64,000 nucleotides of DNA from Geosiphon pyriformis (GCA_016748015.1 JAAOMT010000512.1:851757-915756), one strand, 5' to 3'; counted from the stretch's first letter, positions 44,783-57,879 are shown. Notes: generated from the sequence alone by a model not told the origin. Program-made: numbers and translations.

Positions 44783-45637
44783 TTGGTATTACAACTTTCT
44801 TCTCAATGAGTAATCTAGTTTGGAAAGTTGCCACCTGTAATATTAAAGAAATGAACAATCCTGTGAAACAGGATGATATCATGCATTGGCATAAGGATAT
44901 GAACAATTTGGTTTCAATTTTTACAAAAACAAAGCTGAAAGGAAAGATCCATCTTTGGATTGCTAACAAATTTAGTAGTGTTTGAGTGTTTATCTCAGGT
45001 TTGAATTCTGGATACTTGGGCTTGGATGTTGCTATAGTTATGAACAATTTTTTGACAAGACATGTGTGTAAGGTCTCTGAGGTACCTGGTCATCTTATCT
45101 CTATTAAGTTGCTCTTTAGGAATAGACTTTCTGTTTCGATTCTAAGGCTCTATGCTGGTGCTTTTTCTGCAATTTGTTTCTCTTAGGCTGATGTTATCAA
45201 CTCTTTTATTGTCAAAGCTGCAAATAAGTCCACTTTTGTCATTCTTGATAGTGATTTCAATGAAGATGGCTCTCACAAGTGTGCAAGCTTTAAAAAGTGT
45301 TTCAGTCTGAGTCTAGTTAATTTATTGGCTAGAAGCTCAGTGGCCAAAATGCCTATGTGGAAGAATTTCAAAGATGTTGTTAAGACGATTGACTATGTTT
45401 TTGTGTCTTCAAATTTGGTTAATGCGATTTCGTGCTGTAATGTTCTGGGTGTTAATGAGCACTTTGACACAGATTATCATGCTGTTTCTGTGTTCATGAG
45501 TTTGGGTGGACTTTTGAATATGCAGTTGAACTCTTTTCACAAACAGACTAATAGAGATCACTGGAAGTTTGATGTTAAAAATGCTAATAAGGTTATATGG
45601 AGTGAGTTTAAGAATGCTACAGTGGTTAATACTGCTA

Positions 45638-46992
45638 CAGGGGGGTATAAAAAGTATTAGACACTTTTATAATATGTTATATAAAAGAACTAACTTATAA
45701 ATTGTTAATTTTTTTTTATTATATTAAAATACATGTTAGTATTTTGTTTGACTTCCATTTGCTTCAAGAATAGCTTGAACTCAATGTGGCATAGACTTGA
45801 TCAAATTACGATAGTAATTTACAGGTATTGCATCCTATTTTTCCTTAATCCACTGTTCCAATTGTACAATATTTGAGGGTTGTGAATTACATTGACGAAT
45901 TTTAACTTCAATATATGACCAAAGATTTTCTATTGGAGTAATATCAGAACTTTGTGCTGGCCAAGGAAGTAATTCAACATTTGAAGAGGTAAGAAAAGAA
46001 CACGTGACTTTTGATGTGTGAATTGGTGCATTGTCTTCCTGAAAAAAAAACTTTTTTTTAGTTTTTTTTGCATGAAGTTTTACTGTAGAAATTGCATAAT
46101 TAGCCAAGGTTTCGTGGTGTATAACTCCAGTAATATGACCAACCAAAGGAACTAAAGAACCCAAACCAATCCATAAAAAACATTCCCAAAACATGCGACC
46201 AAAGCTTTTTTTAACTGTGGCTGTAATACAATTCTTATGAAACTCTTTGGAAGGTTTATGCCATATATGTCCAAATCCTGTAGTCCTAAATTGTGTATAT
46301 GTAGATTCATCTGACCAAACAACTCGTTTAAAATCTTCTACTGTCCAATTTTCATAAGTACGAGCCCATTGTAAATGTTTTTCTTTATTTGATTTGAAAA
46401 TTAATGGCTTGAGACAAGGAATGCATGAGCAAAGTCCTTCTTGAGCTAATCCATTTTGAATAGTTTGTATAGAAATAAATTTGTTGGTATCTTTAATAAA
46501 ATTCAATCATATTTGAGAAAGAATTTGGTGGCGGATTTCTTTATTCTCTATTATTGAATATTTGAGTTGTTTACATGCACATTTGTCAAGAATTTGTGGT
46601 CGGCTCATTCATTTTTTAGGAAGTTTTTTTAGCTCATATGACTTCCATACACGTATTACAGAAGAACATGAACATTTAATAGTCATTGAAATCTTACTAT
46701 TTGTATGTTCTAACTTTTTTGCTGAAATAATCCCTTCTTTTTGGTATTCAGAAAGTTCTTTTCTAAGACACATTTGATGCAGTAAATTTTTTTATGACAA
46801 GAATGTTTGATATTTTATAAATACGCATATGATCCACTGTTGTGTTTTACAAGGACGCAATTTATGTTGATTTGTAGATTATAACTATAAGTAATTATAA
46901 AAAAAATTATGGTTTAAATTGGTAATGATATTACTATATATAGCCTTTTTTATATATTATATTAAGTGTCCAATACTTTTTATACCCCTCTG
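45638..46992 (-). mobile_element. Tc1/mariner DNA transposon (1355 bp)
   Basis: Terminal inverted repeats of about 30 bp (CAGGGGGGTATAAAAAGTAT at 45638; complement CAGAGGGGTATAAAAAGTAT ending at 46992) are flanked by the TA duplication (45636-45637, 46993-46994). Taking out the element and one TA restores the LINE ORF2 frame (NTAMFFDEFA). It carries one transposase gene on the minus strand. Confidence 0.95.
45835..46773 (-). pseudogene. Tc1-type DD34E transposase, two in-frame TGA stops
   Basis: From ATG at 46773 (MCLRKELSEYQ) the frame covers an N-terminal helix-turn-helix region and the catalytic core in 312 codons. The catalytic triad is WSDES, QEDNAPIHTS and ITPIENLW, with 34 residues between the second Asp and Glu. 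The only interruptions are TGA at about 46611-46613 and 46507-46509, each explicable as CGA (Arg) to TGA. The last 223 codons (46506-45835) are open. The enzyme cuts and pastes the element at TA. Almost intact, so insertion was recent relative to the LINE. Confidence 0.88.
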
Positions 46993-48196
46993 TATGTTCT
47001 TTGATGAGTTTGCTACATCTAAGAGATATTTGGATCTGGACACAATTTGGAACACTGTTTGCAAGGTGGTGTCTTTTTTGGCTAATGGTATTTTTAAAAA
47101 AAAATGGTTCAAAGACTATAACAGAGTGTTTACCAAAGAGTCATCCAAATTTCACAATCTGGAAATCTTGGTTTCAAAGTTGGCAAAAGCTTTTCATGGG
47201 GTGGTGTCTGACAGGTTTTTCTCTTTTTTGAAACATTGAAACTCTTTGAATGCTGACAAGGCATTGGTTATTCAGGTTTTTGTTAACTCTAATACAAACT
47301 CTGATCATATATGTTCTGCTCTCTTTGGTGTAAGGAAATCTTATTATGTGTACAAACTGGCTGAATCTTTGTGTGCTGAGGAGTCAAGCATCAGATCTGC
47401 CATTGAAAGATGGATGGAAAGTTTTGCAGTTGACAAAGGTCACATGATCTATAGTGTTTTGGAATGTTCTTTCTGGAAAGTGGTGCTGGATCACCTGGTT
47501 TCTGATGGTAATTTGATTGTGGACCCAGTTAATGTTAAGAATAATGTTGACAAGATAATGGAAGATTGGACAAAGAAAAAAGTGGTGCCATATAACATTC
47601 TTGATTCATGGCAACATCAATATCTGCCATTGGAATATGTTGATGATAAAGCTTTTTCTAGGGTAATGGATATTGTCAGCTATGAAAATTTGGTGTGCAT
47701 GGTTAAAGATCTGCCAGAAGACAAGACAGCTGGTTTATCTGGTATTACAAATGAGCTTTGAAAACATTGTGATGATTCCATGCTTGGTATGTTGTTAGAT
47801 CTCTTGAATCTCTATTTGGTTTGTGAATCTGTTTTCCAATGCTGGAAGGAAGCTTGGGTGTTTATGATTCCTAAGCCTTATGAGTAAAAGGGTGTTCTGA
47901 CCAATACTAGACTTATTGCTTTATTTGAGACTGCTCGGAAGATTCTCTCTAAGTTATTTTTTGATAGGATTTTGTTAGTGTGCAGTGTGTTTAATGTTCT
48001 TTGTGGTGACAATTTTTCCGTGTTCAAGGGCACTACTATCCAGTCCCCTATTTTTGCTATTGGTTTAGTTGTTGAAAATACTTTAGAAAAAAATTGTGAG
48101 CTGTGACTTGTTTTATAGGATATGCAGAAGGCCTACAACTCTGTGAGTTGGCACCACTTGCAGAATAGTTTGGTTCAAGTTAAGATGTGTGACCAT

Positions 48197-49175
48197 TGTT
48201 ACCAAAGGTTTTTGGTCTCTTTTCTTGAATGTTGTTAATGTTGGTTTGCTGTGAATTCACATTGTCAGGAAGTAGTTGGACTTCCAGTAACTGAATTTAT
48301 CTTCAAATTATCTCCTATAATTTGAACTGCTGGGCTTATGAGTAGAATGGCCAATTCTGTGCCAGTTACTTTATGTAGTTACGTTGTAGTAAATGTCAAC
48401 TCTTTCCCAGGAATTGCTTGTCTGGAAGCTTACTAAAAATGTGTAGTTACTTTGCTGTGAAAGTCAACTCTTCTACAAAAATCTCGTCTGTAAGCTACTT
48501 TAATGATTGTAATAAGAAAAATAAAGAAAATAAAGGAAATGTAAAAGAAATGGAATTTTATCAAGGGAAATGTTTTCTATCCAGGCCTGAAGTTACTAAC
48601 AGTTTATTGAAATTGGTAGCTAATCAATTTCAAAATGTTAGTTGGGTTTTTGAGGATTTTCTAAGTGCAATAATTAAAGAATTTGGTTTTTCAAATTTAT
48701 TTAATATTTTTTTTTTTTGTGTGTATAGGAATAGTTCTCAGTTATAAATCTAAAGTAAGATACATTTTCTCAAAGAGAGAAGCTTTTTTTTTATACAACT
48801 TGTTGTAACACTATTTTATGAACTTGAACTTTGCTATTTTCTATAATTTCACTGAACTAAAGATACATTTCGGCAAACTACAAGTTATTTCTGCAAACTA
48901 TTAGATATTTTGGTAAACTATCAATTATTTCGGCAAATTTCTATAAATTTCAGCAAACTTTTTGAATGTTACATAGTTTGGGGTATTGCATAATTGATCA
49001 TCATAATTGAGTCACATTTGTGTTTTGTACAAATTGGGTTATTAATTAAATAATAATTTCGGATATTTTGCTAATGTAATAAGTGATAATTTGAATAATA
49101 ATATATGCTAATTAATGATAGGAATTATAAAGATAATTTCATGTTAAATAATATCTCTAATTTCATCTGGTAACA
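48197..49175 (-). repeat. Solo LTR of the C family in LINE 1 RT
   Basis: The complement of the C LTR, TGTTACCAAAGG (48197) to CTGGTAACA (49175), 979 bp. Flanks CCAT (48193-48196) and CCGT (49176-49179) are a 4-bp duplication with a CpG to CpA change in the left copy. Joining them gives KMCDRFIRFFGS in the LINE RT. Confidence 0.9.
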
Positions 49176-51964
49176 CCGTTTTATCAGATTTTTTGGGAGT
49201 ATTCACAATAATTGTGTTAATCATGTTATGATTAATTTTGGCCTAACTGATAAATACTGGATGCATGATAGTCTTGACCAAGGTAAGGTGTTCTCTCTTT
49301 TGCTGTGGAAGATTTTCTATGATCACCTTTTATGTGAAGTCAAAAGGCAAGAGAGTTTGTGTAAATACTGTATTGACTCCAAGTTTGTTGCTAAGACTGG
49401 CAGGTTAGAAAACCAGAATGGTTTGACTTCATTTTTGGCAGCTGGTGCCTTTGTTGATGACACAATATGGGTGGGAAGTAGTCAAGCTGCCACTCAATAC
49501 ATTCTGGACATTGCTAGTAATTTTTTTAGTATAAACAACATCTCTATCAATAACAAAAAGACTGTGGTCATTCCTATCAACAAAAGAGTAGGTAAGGCAT
49601 CACTATCAATAAGTGGTTCACTAATTTTGATTGCTTGTAAAGAGAAATTTCATAGATATCTTGGAATTTATTTGTTATCTGAGAGTTTGTCCAAGCCCAG
49701 TTTGGCAAAGACCCATTTGGATATTAGGTTCTTTGTTAATTTGGTTTTGAAGAAAGCTATTTTGGACAAGCAGTTTCTCTATCTAGTGTTGGCTGTATTA
49801 CAGTCCATTGTCAGTTATAGATCTCAGTTTAGTTTTCTTTCTAAGAATGTGTGTATTAAATGAGACATGTTAATTAGGAAAGATTTAAGGCTTAAGGCTG
49901 GACTCCCAAGAAATTTTCCCAACAAGACTCTTCATTATCTATCTTTGTATGGTCTGAAATCTTTTAAACAGTTGTAGGCCAAATGCAAAGTAGCTTCTGT
50001 GCTGAATTTCTCTAATGCTGGTGGACTTCTGGGTCACTTGTTTGTTTACAGGTCTTTTGACCTGCAAGTTCTGAGTTGGTTGCCTATTCACTCTTTGTGT
50101 CGTCCAGTCAGATTACATATCAGCCCAGTCAACAATTTTTTGGCTGGTGTTGTTAAAGTTTTTTTGAATTGTGATATGTCTTTTGGGAATTTTTCTCATA
50201 CAGCATTTTGTTTTTCTGGTGGAACACTAATGTCCTCAGTTTTGGGTAATTATTTGTTTTATGAGGTTTCACGTTCACTCAAGAGATCTGGAGTTGCTTT
50301 TGTCAAACAGCTGTATACCAAAAAAGATTTGGTTTTTGACTGGAAAAGCTTTTGTTGTTGGAAGAGGCTTAACCCACATGGTTTGGTCTCTCGTTGGTTC
50401 AATTTGGCATGTGAATTTCTGGTTTACTCTCTTCATGTTGGTCTACCTGTCATAGAACTTAAGTTGCAGGATGTTGGTGGTTCGGATGACATTTTTTGTC
50501 TGAAACAGAGTCTCATTACTTCCGATTTATGTGTTATTGAGGTCTACACTGATGGTTCTTTGAAAAATTTTGGTACGCAGAAAATGGGATGTAGCACAGC
50601 TGCTTACTTCCCAGATGTGAATCAAGATATTGGCATCAGAGTTGGTGGGTTGGTTTCTTTTACTTTAGCTGAATTGCAAGCAATTGCTTTGGCATTAGAG
50701 TGTGTTCTTTTTTGCAGTTCTGTTATAATTTATTCAGACAGTCAAGCTGTCTTAGATGTTTGTGCTGCTGAGTCAATTTTGGCTTTTTCAGACTTCTAAA
50801 ACCATTGTTGATTGGAGCGGCATGGTATTTTTAATCTGATCAAAAGAAAAGGACTTGGTGTTTTTTGGCGTAAGATTAAAGAACATTTGGATATTGTGGA
50901 TAATGAATGTGCTGATAAGTTGGCTGATTTTGCTACAAGCTTGAATTTAGTGCTTCTTGTTTTGATTAAAGAGATGTTTATTAAGGCTGATGGGGTGGCA
51001 GTGTTTGGTAATGTTCAGCATTTTACTAGAAATATTTTTAGATCAGTGAATTGTGTTTGTTAAGAGGCTGGACCTGGTTCTGCTGTTATTGGCAAAAACA
51101 TGATTGGCAATGTGGATTGGGTTCGTACTGCTTTGGTCTGGCACCCCAATTCGCACATGACAGCTGGATTCACCAGCAGGTCTATGGCTGGCCTGCACTT
51201 ATATTTTTTAAAGGCATTGTATTATTGTTTGCCAGTTGCTGTGCAAAAGCACTTGTATAACAAAAGTTATCCAAGTGTTCTATGTTTTCATTATGGAGAG
51301 GTAGAGAGCTTTAACTACTCTTTTATATATGCATTTGATTTGGGGGTCCATAAGAATCTGCTTACTTCATATTTGGCCAAATGGCATTCTATGTCTGATG
51401 TAGATTTCTATTTGTCTCAGATCTCGCAGATGCTTTCTTTGAGCATTTCTGATGATGTGCTATACACCACTTTGGGCAAAGGCTTTTTGTTCAAAGATTG
51501 GTATCTGGAAGCTGTATCTGTTTTGGATGATATTAAGTTAGCGAGTAAATTTATTATTGACTTTGTTTAGAATTTTGGTACTGCTCACCATGCTGATATA
51601 TGGTTGGTTAAGGCCAAATATAAGACTTTTATAGAAAAATGTGGCTTAATTCCTTATAATGGTTCTGCTTTTCTTGTTACTCAGGATCTGTTGTCTTCAC
51701 TTTTGGCTAAGGTGGTTAGATTACTTGGTATTACTAAGGCATTTAATGTTTGTTTTGGTTTTTGCAACCTTTGCTGTTTCTTTCTGATTTTGATAGAATA
51801 GTATCTGTTATGATAGATTCATAGTGTTGCTCTGATTGGTTCAAGTGGCTGGTCATGTGTAGAAAATGCATAATTTGTGCCTAGTTTAGATCACTTAGTT
51901 TGATGTATTGTATTAAGTAATATTTAGGTCTCATTTGTTAAATGTTAATAAAAAAAATATATAT

Positions 51965-54540
51965 ATATATAATATTAACTTATAAATTAGTATTATAATT
52001 TTATATTTAAATTTAAAAAGTTTAATAATTTAAAAGTTTTGGTAATTGAATTTTTTATATAATAAACAAAAATTCAAGTTATAATAACTAATAATACTTA
52101 GTGTTTTATTTTTTTAATATAATAACTAATGTTTTTTATTTTTTTAATAAACAATTCAATTATTATTAAGTTAATTTTATGCTTATTTTTGCATTTTTTA
52201 TTAGGCAATATAATTTTAGTGCTTTTTTTAATGAATTATAAATAATAAATAATAAATAATAATAAAAATAATAATAATAATAAAGTATAAAATTAATATT
52301 CTATTAATAGTTATGATTATAAATTATTGTTTTAGTATTATTAGATTTTTTGAATAAATGTTATTAATATTAGTTAAAAATAAATAATTTTAATTAGATG
52401 AATTTTAATTTATAAAATTAGTTAGTAAATAATTAATTATAAATTTTATTAAAAAAAATTTATTTCAAATATTAAATTACTAACTTTTAAAATTATTTAA
52501 TAAAGATCTGATTATTTTTTTTGCTTTTAATATTATCACTATATATACATATTTTTATAAGATAAAATTTTTGGAATTCTTAGTAATTTTAATATTTTTC
52601 TTAAATTATCACTAAAATTTTTAACATTTCTGAATTTTTAAATTTTTTTTTAATATTATATTATTTAATACCTAATATTAAATTTTAAAAGTGCTAATAT
52701 AAGACATAAATTATATTAATGTGTTATTTTTTATTGACAATATAAAGTATTTTTTACCTTTAGATTTTCTTGTTATCTTTTGAAAAAAATAATAACTAAA
52801 ATATTTATGAAACTGATCTTACATATTAAATTCTTATTAATTTAATTCGTTTATCAAAGTTGAATTACTTTTTTGATTATTTTATTGTAATATAATACTA
52901 TTTTTCTTGCTATATATTAGTTTATTAATTTGACTGTAATAATATTATATGATATTTAAATATATAATTGGTTAATAATATAGTTTTTGTCTTTTTTAAT
53001 TGTTATTTTACAATAAAAATATTTAATTGTTGAATTTAAATACATGTTAAATAAAGCTGTTTTTTTGTTTTGTTATTACTTAATATAATATAATTTGATA
53101 AATAAAATAATATTTAACTTAATTATATATTTAATTTTATAATTTTTTCTTAAATTAATAATTATTAATATAATAACATATATATTAATATATTTAATTG
53201 TTTATTATATAAATATAATAATAGTTTTATTGTTTTTTTATATTTGTATTATTTATAACAAACTATTTTTTTTTATTTTTTGTAATGTATTTATACTTGA
53301 ATTATAATAATATTGTCTTTTATTTAGCATTTTTATAATTTGTTAGTTTTTTTTATAGTAATGTTAAATTTTTGTAATTTGTATATAAAATTAAATTATT
53401 TGTTGAAATATTTTTTTACTTAATAATTGTTTAATAAATTGTTAAGTATTTTAATATTGAAATTTATAGCCTTTTTTAATAAATTTAAGTTTTGTTAATA
53501 TATATTATTATATAATAATTTATTTATAACTGATATTTTTTTTATAGTTAGTAAAATAATTAAAAAATTTAAATAAATTAACATAATATTTTAAAAATTT
53601 TTTTAATCTGTTTTAATACAATTTTTTTCAATAATATTTTAATTTTAATTTTTTAAAAAAAATATTTATTTATATTAAGTTTTAATTTAGTATATTTAAA
53701 TTGTTTGAGTATTTGTGACAAGGTTTATCAAAAGTTTTTAAAAAAATATTAGTGTTATTTAAATAAAAAATTACTAATTTTTATAGTTATTTTGAATAAA
53801 CAATTTTTATTAATTGTTAAAAAGTGGTTAAAATTAATTAATTTAAATAATATAATATTAAATTCAAATTTTTTTTTGTGATAATAATTGTTTTTTTTAT
53901 CAATTAAACTTATAGTTACTTGTTAATAGCTATTATTTAAAATAAATATTAAAAATTATTTCTTTTTTTTAAATAAATTAAATAATTTTTGAATATGTAA
54001 AATTAAATAACTATTATTATAAATAATATTATTAAGTTTTTTGTAATTTACATAAAAATAGATTTTTTTATTATTTTTTGTATTAATATAATTAATAATA
54101 ATTATAAGTTTATTTATAATTATATTAATATACTGCTTAATATTTATTTGATTTTTTGTTAAATAATTTTATAATTTGTTAATAGTATTTAATAAGTTTT
54201 TGTTTTATTAACATAATTATTTTAGTTTTAATTTTGTATTATATTATGTCTGTTTTTTTAAATTTATTTACAAAAATATTAGTATAATTATTAAATAGTA
54301 CTTTAATTTGCATCTGTTAAAATAAATTTAAGTTTTTAAGTTTATTTTTTTAATTGTTTTAGTTAAAACAAGTAATATTTTTCTGGTTTAATTTAAATTT
54401 GTAATATGAAATCTACATATTTGCATAGTTATAAAAAGTTTGAAATATATTGTAATAATAATTGATTTTTTAGTTCTAAATTTAAGTATTTAATAATTGT
54501 ACCAATTAAAATTTCAATATTATTTTTAATAATATTGTTA
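51965..54540 (-). mobile_element. AT-decayed fragment E of the A/B retrotransposon family
   Basis: Almost pure A/T, but alignable to element A/B by eye: 52050-52090 to the LTR block after the first 100 bases, 52305-52350 (TAATAGTTATGATTATAAAT) to the CAATAACCATGATCAAGAGC block, and the TATA region TATATATACATA kept at about 52540. After the LTR end (about 52720) the interior matches RT (about 54030-54070) and the RT/dUTPase join (54240-54480) of B at 7340-6970. Most differences are C to T or G to A. No gene is readable. Integrase appears to be absent because the spacing is too short. Confidence 0.65.
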
Positions 54541-55023
54541 AGATAAAATTAAAAAGCTAATAAATAACAAGAAAAAACAGTATTGTATAACAATAAAATA
54601 ATTAAAAAGATAATTTAATTTTAATGAGCAAATTAAATTAATAAAAATTTAATATATAAAATTAGTCTTATAGATATTTCAGTTATTATTTTTTTTAAAA
54701 AGTAATAAGAAAATTTAAAAGTAAAAAGATAATTTGTACTGTTAACAAAAAATAATACACTAATATAATTCTATGCTTCATATTAGCACTCTTAAAATTC
54801 AATATTAGGTATTAGTTGTATTTTTTAGTAAATATTTATTTAATATACTTTACAAAAATTAATAATTATACAAATTAAAAAAATAAAAAATAAAAAAAAT
54901 AGCAAAAAAAAATAAAAAAATTGATATTGTTGTATTAATTTGAGTGTAAATGTTTTTTACAACTCTTAATATGTTTTAGTTATATATAATTAAAAAGAAA
55001 TTACTGATTACAACAATAATTTA
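54541..55023. other. AT-rich spacer between E and F, no gene seen
   Basis: A/T-dominated, with poly-A runs near 54880-54920. No feature supported. Confidence 0.4.
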
Positions 55024-55083
55024 GTTAATAACCAAGTCAATAATTAAGTCAATGATCAAATCAATGATTAAATTAATGATCAC
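55024..55083. repeat. Five 12-bp tandem units next to element F
   Basis: Units GTTAATAACCAA, GTCAATAATTAA, GTCAATGATCAA, ATCAATGATTAA and ATTAATGATCAC follow without gaps and end two bases before the LTR of F. They differ from each other only by transitions except for the first base and the last base. Confidence 0.8.
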
Positions 55084-55085
55084 AT

Positions 55086-56035
55086 TGTTACTGGTAGAAA
55101 TTTAAAATATTATTTAGCATAAAATTATTCTTATAATTTTTATCATTAATTAATATCTTAATTTATTATTTATTATCTTATTAAATCATCTAAATTACTA
55201 TTCAATTAATAACCCAATTTGTACAATACACAAATTATAATAAACAGATCACATAATATCCCAAACTATATAATATTCAAAAATTCACCAAAATTTGTAA
55301 AAATTTACCAGAATAATTAATAGTTTACCAAAATACTCAATAATTTATAGAAATAATTTGTAGTTTGCCCAAATATATTTTTAGTTAGACGAAATAATAG
55401 TAAAGAAAAAAATGTAACTTTATAGACTAGTATTATAACAAGTTGTATAAAACAAAAGCTTTTCTTTTCGAGAAAATATATCTTAACTAGATTTCATCTT
55501 CACTAAAAGTATCTTTCTTAATATCTATACAAATCACTTCAATAAAAACTACATTAAAAACAACAAATTTATAATTATTTTGCTTGAAATATCTCGAATT
55601 TCAATTAATGTTTTAAAATTGATTAACTACCAATTTCAGTAATTTATTAATAATTCCAGGCCTGAACAGAAAACAATTTCTTAATAAAATATTTTTTTCT
55701 TTTATATTTCTTTTTTTAAAAAAATATATATATTAAGATAGTCTACAGATGAGATTTTTGTAAAAGAGTTGACTTTTACAGCAAAGTAATTACATATTTT
55801 AATGAGTTTTCAGACAAGTCTTTTCTGAAAAAGAGTTGACTTTCAATACAAAGTAACTATATAAGTAACTAATACAGAGTTGGCCATTCTATTCATAAGC
55901 CCAGCAGTTCAAATTATAGAAAATAATTTGAAAATAAATTCAGTTATTAGAGGTTAATAGCTTCCAATAATTAGAGATTAACAGTAAAATAACAACAATA
56001 ATATTCAAAAAAAAAACCAAAAACCTCCAGTAATA
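55086..56035 (+). repeat. 5' LTR of element F
   Basis: TGTTACTGG at 55086 to AGTAATA at 56035. Keeps the TATA box (GTATAAAA near 55443), the repeated TTCACCAAAATAT-type units (55270-55400) and two copies of AAGAGTTGACTTT (55764, 55831). PBS-like TTTGGTGC follows. Confidence 0.85.
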
Positions 56036-56039
56036 TTTG

Positions 56040-57870
56040 GTGCTTTTTTATGAATTAACACGGCAACAACAACTTCAAAGTAGTGACTTCAGTAAACACA
56101 ACTAATTTAGAGTATTATTAATTGATTTACACTCATTGCAAGCAGAGATTCAATTCAAATAGAATTAAAATTTTCAAAAAAACATTCTACAAATACATTA
56201 AAAATCGTATAAACAACTATTTTTTTGGAGATTACAACATATTTAAAGTTAAAAAAAAGCTATATAAAAACTTGTTATATTATTCTCACTTAAGTAATAA
56301 AAATTTCAACAGCCAAATACTCGATACTTACTTCTAAGAACTTGACTTCAATATTATTTAATATTGCAAAGAAAAATACCCAATACAATCTAAATTCTTT
56401 CTTGACTTAAAATTTAAATCAAAAAACAGTAAAAAAAAACAAAAACAAAAGTGAAACCTAAAACCACTTACAATACTTCCCAAATTACAGTCAAATATTT
56501 GCAAACACCTGAACAGAAAACAAGTATTAAATTATTATTTTTAATTACACTATTTCTAATTTCATTTTTTAAGACCAAAAAATTTTTAGTTACTTAAAAG
56601 TTCCATTCAACAGCAAGAACCAATTTAAACCAGTACTAATTTTCTTGATTACTTAGCAAAGAATTTAAGTAATCATTTAGAAGACTTAAAAAATAAAGAA
56701 AACGAATTAGAACAAAGCAAAAACTCAGAAAACGAAAAAAAAAGAAGAAATAGCAACCATTTATATTGCGAAAATTCTTAAATTCACTAGAAAAGATGCC
56801 AAAACTAGTCTACAAAAATAGATAGATAAAGTTGAAAAAGCAGAAAATACAAATGAATAAACCTTAACAAAGATAATAAAAGTGATTCCTTATTTTCTAT
56901 AAGAAACTACTAGTAAATGGTTCGAAAATTTGAAAACACTACCAAAAACTTGACAAGCATACAAAAATGCTTTTCTTAAACAATTTACAGACAACAACAC
57001 TTTAATTACTCTCCGAAATTAGTTTTGAAATATCAAACAGAAACTCAGCAAATTTTTTATGACCTATTTTGAGAAGTTCAACAAATTTTTCTGACAAATT
57101 TGCCAATTAGAATCCAATAAATATTATTCTAATACCTAAATTCTGGACCAGTTTATTGCTGGATTAAAAGACAAACTAATTAAAAAAGTTTGTCTACACA
57201 ATTTAGAAGATTTAACTACTACTATTTAATATGCTAAAGCCTATAAAATAGTTATTAAAAAAGCTAATAAGACTAAACTTATCAACTTAATTATTAGAAA
57301 AACCAGCTTAGCAACTAAAAAAAAAATTAATCAACTTACAAAAAAAATTGAGAATTACTTTATTAGCTAACAATAGCAATAACAAAAATATTTACCATTA
57401 TAATATTAAAACCAAAATGATTTCTTATTATTATCTAATAATCAACTTTAAAATTGTCATTATAATAGAATTTTAAAATATTGGAAACAGAATTGCAGAA
57501 AATTACAAAGAAATCAGCAACAAAAAAATACTTAACATTATTTTTAATTACAGCAACCCTATTATTAGTCTCTACTACCAGCTTATTATTTATTATAATT
57601 ACAATATTAAAACAATTATTATTTACTTGTTTTATAGCAGCAATACTAATAATTTATACCAATATTATAGTATTAACAACTATTATCAGTCCAACAATAT
57701 TAAGTATTAGCAAAAAAATTGGTTCAACAAAATCAATTTATTTTACAAAATTAGTTTCAAATAAACAACAACAGAACCAATATTAACAATCAATTAATAT
57801 CTTAAAACTTAATTCAACAAAGATCCAACTATTATTATATTCAACTCAGCTACTTAATTATGCTTAAAAA
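56040..57870 (+). pseudogene. gag of element F
   Basis: The open piece 56122-56337 (71 aa) matches IYTHCKQRFN and the following helices of C gag. Later blocks correspond to the capsid region (about 57040-57370) and a knuckle region (57450-57500), with stops every 20-40 codons. The frame 57481-57786 is a shifted, low-complexity stretch, not the real gag frame. Confidence 0.7.
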
Positions 57871-57879
57871 ACAAAATTT

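Larger units (their letters stand above)
44806..51824 (+). pseudogene. LINE 1 ORF2: endonuclease, RT, RNase H
   Basis: ORF2 starts ATGAG, its ATG overlapping the ORF1 stop (ATGA). Parts: 44806-45637, 46995-48196, 49176-51824. Endonuclease: VWKVATCNIKEMNN at the start, TKTK where the catalytic Glu of TETK is expected (Glu to Lys), and IDYVF further on. RT: LPEDKTAGLSGITNEL (47713 on), LQDMQKAYNSV interrupted by a stop, and catalytic AFVDDTIW (49446-49469). RNase H: VYTDGSL (about 50542), AELQAIALALE, IYSDSQA. The C-terminal CCHC seen in LINE 2 is degraded here (CFHYGEVE). Several TGA and TAG stops, many explicable as TGG or CGA changes. Confidence 0.85.
25050..51960 (+). mobile_element. Non-LTR (LINE) retrotransposon 1, split by four insertions
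   Basis: Pieces 25050-25612, 33644-35069, 44783-45637, 46995-48196 and 49176-51960 form one plus-strand LINE. ORF1 has an RRM-like domain. ORF2 has an AP-type endonuclease, RT, RNase H and a C-terminal region. At every junction the reading frame resumes exactly after removal of the insertion and one target-site copy. The 3' end has a short non-coding region and an A-rich tail with AATAAAAAAAAT at about 51945-51960. Stops and a frameshift show it is dead. Placement as a LINE is certain from domain order; the clade was not determined. Confidence 0.9.

Noticed and set aside
57481-57786. 101-codon hydrophobic frame
   Set aside because: It overlaps the decayed gag tail of F in another frame; the hydrophobic residues come from ATT/TTA-rich sequence.
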